This document shows positions 5,786-10,557 of a stretch of DNA of 10,557 nt, piece by piece; position 1 is the stretch's first letter; each line of letters begins with the position of its first letter. This DNA is from Muribaculaceae bacterium (GTDB lineage: Bacteria > Bacteroidota > Bacteroidia > Bacteroidales > Muribaculaceae): the NCBI GenBank assembly GCA_016292745.1, contig JAEDFO010000069.1:1-10557 (forward strand). Reading direction: 5' to 3'. The notes below the pieces were generated by a model. It worked only from the letters and a program-made list of their open reading frames with translations, was not told the DNA's origin and ran no database searches. The position numbers and the translations under genes are program-made.

Positions 5786-7831
5786 ATGCGCAGATTTACA
5801 AGCATTTTAATATCAATTATCTTTGTAGCATTCGTTACAACTTCTGCTGCTTTGGCTGCAACACCTGTGGTTCCTGCAACGCCAACCATCACTCTGTGGA
5901 GTGACTGGACGGAGGAGGAGTCGTGTCAAAACATTCTGAACCAGATTCCCACAGTGGATACAAATGGCAACAAGCTCGACATTAACAACTTGCATTACAT
6001 GGTATGGCTAAAGACCGGCGAAGTCGTAAATCCTTATTACTTCAGCAAAGACCATTATTCGCTTAGTCAATATACGAGTACTAACGGTTTGGAAGAGTTG
6101 CCCTATGCTACCAGTTTGCTTAACGACAATATCCAATATGGCGGCAGTTCTGTAGTGCTGTATGCAGAAGTTCCAGATGCAGTAGGTTTGCAGAGCGTTT
6201 ACTACGTCGACGGATACCGTTGTTATTCCGACATCTGCTGGTATAACACTAAAACCTTTAGCTCGAGCATTGAGGCCCTTACTTCCCACTATACAGCCTT
6301 AAAGGGCTTTGCCTACACAGTGACGCCTGAGAACAGCGTAACCGTAAATTACGATGACTTCAACAACATCACGATTACGTTCAACAACTTCAGCCGAATC
6401 GACCTTTTTGACCAGTCGGCCATTTCCGTAAGTCAGTCCTACGACGAAGGCAGCTTCCAGAAACTGCCTATAGAGGTGACACATGAAGATGGAAGCACCT
6501 CCATTAACATTTCCGTTCTCAGCAAAAATTTCATTGGCGGTGATTTCAGTGGATATTTCGCTTTGCGAATCGAAGCTAATGCAATCAAAGGCTATGATGC
6601 AAACGGTAACTTCGAACACAACTCCGAAGTGATAAGTGCCTCGTGGGCATACGATAGAAAAGAACAGAAGAACGAAGTGAAATACACCACCGACCCTGCC
6701 GAGGGTGATGTTAACAACCTGCATGTCATAAAAATCACCTTCACAAATCATGCGGTTGCAAGTGTATATAATTATGGCGAAGGTGCGTCGTTCACTTTCA
6801 ATGGCGAGCCGCGAACGGTAACCATACAAAACGGTTCGACCGACAATATCCTTGAAGCATGGGTTGATGTACCCAATTACTCCACCGGTAAATGTGTATT
6901 GACAATTCCTGCCGGCACATTATATCTTTTCCCAACGTGGGTTGACGGAGAGCCAAACTCGTTCGAGAATAATGAGTCGGACATTATTATGGAATGGAAT
7001 GTTGTAAGCGATGTAGATTTTACCTATAAAGCATCGCCTTCTGAAGGTGAAGTTGAGCAATTAAGCACCATAGAGATAAGTTTCATCAACCAATTGTATT
7101 TCTATTTCCTTGATGCTTCGGCCATCAGCTTGACTCATGATAACAATCCGGTAGAAATAACAGCCGACAGGATTTCTAATTTTGGTTGCGGCATCAAAGT
7201 AGTATGTGCAGAGACTCAGACTGAACCGGGCGAATATGTGCTCACTATTTTGCCCGAGGCGTGCGCCGGTCGCCGTAGCGATGGCGAATACTTCTTCCAT
7301 CCCGATAGCTCCATTGTGGCTACTTGGACTATACCCAAGCCGATTTCTTGTTGGGACTACAGTGTCAACCCGGCTGAAGGCAACGTCGGCAGCATAAACA
7401 ACATTGAAATCACGTTCCCAAACATTTCAATCATCAAACCGATTAACTCTTACGCATTCCAAACTTCACAGTGCACCTTGACCCACGATGGCGAACGCTT
7501 AACCATCTCTCCCTCGTTTTACAACGACAATATCATAAAAATAGGTCTACCAGAGCCGATGACTACTCCGGGCACCTACGTATTGACCATATCAGCACAA
7601 TCGATCTACTTCAATTATGAGGAAGACAGTTCCTATATCGAATGGAATCCCGACGATATCGTAATGACCTGGACAATCGATGACTCTGGTAGTGTTAGCA
7701 GCATTGAGACCGGCCCTGCGACAATCAGCGATATTTACGGCATAAACGGTGTTCGTCGCAGTCGTCTGGAGAAAGGGCTTAATGTAGTGAAGATGACGGA
7801 TGGCTCATACAGAAAGATTATTATTAAGTAA
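5786..7831 (+). CDS. Secreted repeat protein with four tandem beta-sandwich-like domains and C-terminal sorting-like domain
   Basis: I do not recognise a named family for this 681-residue protein. It starts with a signal peptide (hydrophobic 7-23, probable cleavage after ALA around 24). Residues 25-170 are a unique N-terminal region with several Cys, Trp and Tyr. Four related units of about 110 residues follow at roughly 175-289, 297-406, 411-517 and 522-631. Units 2-4 begin with a P-A/S-E-G-x-V motif, all four have an I-x-I-T/S-F-x-N strand, units 2-4 have a strand like YVLTI near their C-terminus, and all close with a Trp strand (SWAYD, EWNVV, TWTIP, TWTID). This pattern suggests Ig-like beta-sandwiches. 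The tail (636-681) ISDIYGINGVRR...KGLNVVKM...YRKIIIK resembles type IX secretion C-terminal domains and those of both neighbours. Cell-surface or secreted location is likely, function unknown. Hairpins flank it on both sides, suggesting its own transcript. Confidence 0.88.
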   Translation: MRRFTSILISIIFVAFVTTSAALAATPVVPATPTITLWSDWTEEESCQNILNQIPTVDTNGNKLDINNLHYMVWLKTGEVVNPYYFSKDHYSLSQYTSTNGLEELPYATSLLNDNIQYGGSSVVLYAEVPDAVGLQSVYYVDGYRCYSDICWYNTKTFSSSIEALTSHYTALKGFAYTVTPENSVTVNYDDFNNITITFNNFSRIDLFDQSAISVSQSYDEGSFQKLPIEVTHEDGSTSINISVLSKNFIGGDFSGYFALRIEANAIKGYDANGNFEHNSEVISASWAYDRKEQKNEVKYTTDPAEGDVNNLHVIKITFTNHAVASVYNYGEGASFTFNGEPRTVTIQNGSTDNILEAWVDVPNYSTGKCVLTIPAGTLYLFPTWVDGEPNSFENNESDIIMEWNVVSDVDFTYKASPSEGEVEQLSTIEISFINQLYFYFLDASAISLTHDNNPVEITADRISNFGCGIKVVCAETQTEPGEYVLTILPEACAGRRSDGEYFFHPDSSIVATWTIPKPISCWDYSVNPAEGNVGSINNIEITFPNISIIKPINSYAFQTSQCTLTHDGERLTISPSFYNDNIIKIGLPEPMTTPGTYVLTISAQSIYFNYEEDSSYIEWNPDDIVMTWTIDDSGSVSSIETGPATISDIYGINGVRRSRLEKGLNVVKMTDGSYRKIIIK

Positions 7832-7841
7832 TATACCACGA

Positions 7842-7898
7842 CATCACTATTGTTGTGATGAGTCAGTAGGCTGTGCTGTAATTTATGCAGCACAGCCT
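7842..7898 (+). terminator. Two hairpins after the four-domain protein gene
   Basis: A small stem CATCAC/GTGATG (7842-7847 with 7855-7860) is followed by a perfect 11-bp stem AGGCTGTGCTG/CAGCACAGCCT (7868-7878 with 7888-7898, loop of nine). The second lies 37 bases after the stop codon. There is no T-run behind it (TGCAGG), so it may be a weak terminator or an RNA-stabilising or processing hairpin between two similar genes. Confidence 0.55.
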
Positions 7899-7931
7899 TG
7901 CAGGTTAAAACATGGTAAACATTAAATAACG

Positions 7932-10037
7932 ATGATTATGAAACATTATCTACAAAACAAGATTGTAGCGGTTGCTGCACTTTCCTGTTTCTTGCTGGCG
8001 CTGCCGGTAACAGTTATGGCCCAGGAAGCCTACGTGGTGAATGAAGGCGAAGTGATAACATTCTATTATGACACAGAGCGCGCCTCGCGCACAGGCACAG
8101 TGTATGACATCGACCAAAAGCGACCGTATTATGATTACCCCGCATGGGCAAACAATCCACAAATTAAGCAAGCAGTGTTTGATGCCTCCTTCAAGAATTA
8201 TCAACCAACAACCACAGCATACTGGTTCTATTATTCGAGCATTTATTCTATCAAGGGGATTGAAAACCTTAATACATCGAAAGTAACCGATATGAGCTAT
8301 ATGTTCTATTTTTGCTACAGTTTAAGAGATCTTGATGTATCCGGCTTCAACACCGAGAATGTAACCAATATGAGCTGTATGTTATTCAACTGCCGCAATA
8401 CTAATCTCGATGTGTCAGGTTTCGACACCTCGAAAGTAACCGACATGAGCGATATGTTCGCATACTGCGAGTATCATAATTCGCTCGATGTATCCGGCTT
8501 CGATACCTCTAATGTAACCAATATGAGTGGCATGTTCTATAATTGTGAGGCTTTGACTTCGCTCGATGTATCGAACTTCGATACCTCGAAAGTAACCGAC
8601 ATGAGCGGCATGTTCAATGGATGTAAACAATTAACCTCGCTTGATCTATCGAACTTCGATACCTCGAAAGTAACCGACATGAGATATATGTTCTATTATT
8701 GTAACAATATGACTGAACTCAATGTATCCACCTTCGATATCTCGAATGTAACAAATATGAGATGTATGTTCCACTCTTGTTACGGATTGACTACGCTCGA
8801 CCTGAAGAACTTCGACACCTCGAAAGTAACCGACATGAGTTATATGTTCTTCAACTGCAGTGCTCTTACCTCAATATACTGCGACCATACATGGACATGC
8901 GATGAGTCAACAAAGATGTTCAACGGTTGCACATCACTCAAAGGTGCAGTGCCCTTCGATTCAGACAAACTTGACGTGTCGATGGCGAACCCCGAGACAG
9001 GTTACTTCACCGGGTCGCAATATATAGTAATGGAGAAAGGCGACAGCCTTATATTCAAGAAGGATTTCATTAAAGAGATCGAAGGAGTCACCTACTATGC
9101 TATCGATCAAAAGCGTAGTGATGACAAGGATATTCCGGCATGGGCGGGAAAATACAACAGTACTAAAGAAGGCATTACTACGGTGGTGTTCGACTCATCG
9201 TTTAGTGATTACAGACCTCAAGACCTTAATTTCTGGTTTAACGATTGTTCAAACCTCACAAAAATAGAGGGCATTGAATATCTCAACACCTCTGAAGTTA
9301 CAGAAATGAGAGATGTGTTCTGCGGTTGTGAATCACTTGAGGAGCTTGACCTCTCTCATTTCGACACCTCGAAGGTTACAACTATGAGTGCCATGTTTGC
9401 CGGATGTACGTCGATGAAAACTTTCGATCTCTCGCATTTCAACACATCTAATTTGACAATCATGCGAAATATGTTTGCAGGTTGCTATGCCATGACTTCG
9501 ATTGACCTGTCGACATTCGACACCTCTAACGTTAATAATATGTTTGGCTTGTTCTATAACTGCACATCGCTTACCGATGTTAACGTTTTGAGTTTTGTCT
9601 TTCCTAAAATCACCAAGATCGACTGCATGTTTGAGGGGTGCAAATCGCTGGAGGTGGTTGACCTCAGCAACTTCGATTTACCACACATGGAACACTTATC
9701 GTTTGTGTTCTACCAGTGTGAAAAACTCAAGACCATCTACTGCGGCTACACATGGACCGGCGATATTACCGAATATATGTTCAAAAACTGCATCTCACTC
9801 AAGGGAGCGGTGGAATATGACCCTGAAAAGATTGACTTAGACATGGCGAACCCCGACACCGGCTATTTCACTAAGTACAGTGCTTCGGCGGTATCGCAGA
9901 TCAATGCTGATGCCGATGCACAGGTTGAGGTATTCAATCTCAATGGTGTGAAGATTGCCGACAGCATCGATGGCCTCGATGCTGGCATCTACATCGTCCA
10001 CCAAGGTGAGATTGTCAAGAAGGTTGCAATCAAATAA
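7932..10037 (+). CDS. BspA/DUF285-type surface protein with two arrays of 26-residue repeats
   Basis: This 701-residue protein has a signal peptide (ATG at 7932, or 7938 two codons later, which gives MKHYLQNK; cleavage probably after VMA, residue 30). It then has two copies of one module. Each copy has a beta-rich lead (32-110 and 363-450, sharing IDQKR, PAWA, VFD-S-F, I-x-G-I-E), an array of 26-residue repeats (about 111-330 and 450-617; pattern LDVSxFDTSKVTDMS then MF and a Cys), and a closing stretch (TWT, MF, C-x-SLKGAV, MANP-TGYFT). The first array has MF landmarks at 124, 150, 175, 201, 227, 253, 279 and 305, a period of 26 with one 25. This repeat family (DUF285, the 26-residue surface-protein repeat) occurs in bacterial adhesins and lipoproteins. 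The tail (653-701) VFNLNGVKIAD...GIYIVHQGEIVKKVAIK matches a type IX-like sorting domain. An extracellular binding role is plausible but not shown. Confidence 0.92.
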   Translation: MIMKHYLQNKIVAVAALSCFLLALPVTVMAQEAYVVNEGEVITFYYDTERASRTGTVYDIDQKRPYYDYPAWANNPQIKQAVFDASFKNYQPTTTAYWFYYSSIYSIKGIENLNTSKVTDMSYMFYFCYSLRDLDVSGFNTENVTNMSCMLFNCRNTNLDVSGFDTSKVTDMSDMFAYCEYHNSLDVSGFDTSNVTNMSGMFYNCEALTSLDVSNFDTSKVTDMSGMFNGCKQLTSLDLSNFDTSKVTDMRYMFYYCNNMTELNVSTFDISNVTNMRCMFHSCYGLTTLDLKNFDTSKVTDMSYMFFNCSALTSIYCDHTWTCDESTKMFNGCTSLKGAVPFDSDKLDVSMANPETGYFTGSQYIVMEKGDSLIFKKDFIKEIEGVTYYAIDQKRSDDKDIPAWAGKYNSTKEGITTVVFDSSFSDYRPQDLNFWFNDCSNLTKIEGIEYLNTSEVTEMRDVFCGCESLEELDLSHFDTSKVTTMSAMFAGCTSMKTFDLSHFNTSNLTIMRNMFAGCYAMTSIDLSTFDTSNVNNMFGLFYNCTSLTDVNVLSFVFPKITKIDCMFEGCKSLEVVDLSNFDLPHMEHLSFVFYQCEKLKTIYCGYTWTGDITEYMFKNCISLKGAVEYDPEKIDLDMANPDTGYFTKYSASAVSQINADADAQVEVFNLNGVKIADSIDGLDAGIYIVHQGEIVKKVAIK
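8265..8864 (+). repeat. 78-bp tandem DNA repeats encoding the first 26-residue array
   Basis: About eight units of 78 bases (one of 75) lie in tandem inside the 701-residue protein gene. They are alike at DNA level as well as in protein. For example, ATCGAACTTCGATACCTCG followed by AAAGTAACCGACATGAG is identical in the units near 8569 and 8647, and CCTCGAAAGTAACCGACATG recurs near 8427 and 8817. The central units are most alike and the outer ones more diverged. Confidence 0.85.
9282..9782 (+). repeat. Second, more diverged array of 26-residue repeats
   Basis: Six or seven units with the same 26-residue spacing (landmarks near residues 459, 485, 511, 537, 563, 589 and 613) follow the second lead domain. 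They keep the LDLSHFDTS-V-MF-C pattern at first, but the last units lose FDTS and MF (LSFVFPKITKIDCMF, FDLPHMEHLSFVF). DNA identity between units is visibly lower than in the first array. Confidence 0.75.
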
Positions 10038-10051
10038 CCATGATGCTACTA

Positions 10052-10119
10052 AAGGTGCAGCGCTTTTATTCCGCACCTTACACATATGCTTCTCCGCAGC
10101 TCCTAGGAGCTGCGGAGAA
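10052..10119 (+). terminator. Hairpin plus perfect 30-base palindrome after the DUF285 gene
   Basis: AAGGTGC/GCACCTT (10052-10058 with 10073-10079) forms a 7-bp hairpin 14 bases after the stop. A perfect 30-base palindrome follows at 10090-10119, with 15-base arms centred between 10104 and 10105 and core GCTCCTAGGAGC. As RNA it would form a very strong hairpin, followed by TTATTT. It probably ends or stabilises the plus transcript facing the minus-strand tRNA-Thr. A DNA-binding role for the palindrome is an alternative. Confidence 0.6.
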
Positions 10120-10140
10120 TTATTTGCGCAAACGGATAAT

Positions 10141-10173
10141 AAGAAACCCCTCTAACCGGGACGGTTGGAGGGG
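10141..10173 (-). terminator. Intrinsic terminator of tRNA-Thr
   Basis: On the minus strand a 12-bp stem (10168-10173, 10167 and 10162-10166 with 10154-10158, 10153 and 10147-10152, one wobble pair) closes a three-base loop and runs into TTTCTT. It lies 10 bases beyond the tRNA 3' end. Confidence 0.85.
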
Positions 10174-10183
10174 ACTTGATGAG

Positions 10184-10256
10184 AGCCGCGAGTGGGACTC
10201 GAACCCACGACCTTTTCGTTACGAATGAAATGCTCTACCGACTGAGCTATTGCGGC
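10184..10256 (-). tRNA. tRNA-Thr (CGT anticodon)
   Basis: A complete 73-base cloverleaf is present on the minus strand: acceptor GCCGCAA with TCGCGGC, D-arm GCTC/GAGC, anticodon loop TTCGTAA (10219-10225; anticodon CGT, plus strand ACG at 10221-10223), variable AGGTC, T-arm GTGGG TTCGAGT CCCAC, discriminator T. CCA is not encoded. Two positions are A-C mismatches, 6:67 in the acceptor stem and 31:39 in the anticodon stem. Its promoter is at 10324-10354 and its terminator at 10141-10173. Confidence 0.95.
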
Positions 10257-10323
10257 TAATGGACTTGCAGTGTAGTGCTCGTGCATACGAAGGCTAAGCA
10301 ATGTATAATTGCAAATCCGGTTG

Positions 10324-10354
10324 CAAAGATAGTGCAAATGCTGCCCGTTACAAA
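10324..10354 (-). promoter_or_regulatory. Promoter of tRNA-Thr
   Basis: On the minus strand TTTG (10351-10354) is followed after 19 bases by TATCTTTG (10324-10331). This is a full match to the Bacteroidetes -33 TTTG / -7 TAnnTTTG promoter at normal spacing. Transcription should begin near 10316, 60 bases before the mature tRNA 5' end. A 29-base imperfect inverted repeat (10348-10376) overlaps the -33 element. Confidence 0.8.
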
Positions 10355-10398
10355 ATTATTGTCTGATAATTTGCAACAGAATTTTCTGCGAGCTGTGC

Positions 10399-10557
10399 TC
10401 ATAGGTTCGAGAAATATCGCCAGCCGTGGGCGCTGCGGTATTGGGCTCGGCTATGACTCGGTACATAAAGCACGCACGACGATGGGATGGAGGTGAACGT
10501 CGATTCACCGAATTTCAGCGTCGGAGGCACTTCGTTGAGCACTGTCAGCAATCTCAA
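10399..10557 (-). CDS. C-terminus of a BspA-like leucine-rich-repeat protein, 5' part outside window
   Basis: The minus strand is open from the window edge to TGA at 10399-10401, giving 52 residues without a start in view. The pattern VPPTLKFGE...FTSIPSSCVLYVPSHSRAQY, then RSAHGWRYFSNL, is the usual cap of BspA-type LRR_5 proteins (C-x-LYVP, then Y, GW and F). It is close in form to SVPQGCKAAYQSADNWSAF in the pseudogene at 4743-5629. This protein stops right after the cap, without the C-terminal sorting-like domain seen in its neighbours. It is probably a surface or secreted protein, but the repeats and signal peptide lie outside the window. No terminator was found between it and the tRNA-Thr promoter. 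Confidence 0.7.
   Translation of the reverse strand: MRLLTVLNEVPPTLKFGESTFTSIPSSCVLYVPSHSRAQYRSAHGWRYFSNL

Noticed and set aside
8265..8864. CRISPR array or other non-coding repeat
   Set aside because: The 78-base period is a multiple of three, lies within an open frame and encodes a known protein repeat, with no spacers.
1..10256. A genomic island bounded by the two tRNA genes
   Set aside because: No integrase, transposase or copy of either tRNA 3' end was seen at the other boundary, and argH is a core gene.
10040..10337. Short open frames over the tRNA-Thr region on both strands
   Set aside because: They are translations through the tRNA gene and its antisense, a well-known source of false proteins.

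Overview
The window looks like chromosomal DNA of a member of the Bacteroidales (Prevotella, Muribaculaceae or a close gut/oral relative). The signs are: -7 promoter boxes of the Bacteroidetes form TAnnTTTG, starts preceded by A/T-rich leaders rather than Shine-Dalgarno sequences, tRNA genes without an encoded CCA, and a set of secreted repeat proteins ending in a short C-terminal domain like those of Bacteroidetes type IX secretion cargo. Genus and species cannot be fixed from the sequence alone.

Layout. Positions 1-100 hold the 3' part of a tRNA-Met gene and its terminator. A minus-strand operon follows: argH (2991 to 1651), a small lipoprotein with a Rieske-like core but altered ligand residues (1646 to 1152) and a D-2-hydroxyacid dehydrogenase (1130 to 174), with gaps of 4 and 21 bases. 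The 270-base divergent region 2992-3261 carries a promoter for each direction and possible operator repeats. On the plus strand lies a membrane-anchored AraC-type regulator (3262-4419), with about seven N-terminal membrane segments and a C-terminal AraC DNA-binding domain.

Next come three genes for exported proteins, each closed by a hairpin. The first (4743-5629) is a BspA-like leucine-rich-repeat protein broken by an in-frame TAG and a C-terminal frameshift. The second (5786-7831) is a 681-residue protein with four tandem beta-sandwich-like repeats of unrecognised family. The third (7932-10037) is a 701-residue protein with two arrays of 26-residue surface-protein repeats (DUF285/BspA type). 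All three end, or ended before mutation, in a related C-terminal domain with a G-I-Y / K-K-x-x-x-K pattern, so they probably share an export and anchoring route. The AraC-type regulator next door is a plausible but unproven controller of these surface genes.

The right end holds a perfect 30-base palindrome, a minus-strand tRNA-Thr(CGT) with a near-consensus promoter and a terminator, and the last 52 codons of another minus-strand BspA-like protein running off the window. No integrase, transposase, CRISPR array or defence gene was seen. The main points for follow-up are the doubly broken LRR gene with its reconstructable lesion, the Rieske-like lipoprotein lacking both histidine ligands, the duplicated repeat module in the 701-residue protein, and the mutually exclusive hairpins upstream of the LRR pseudogene.
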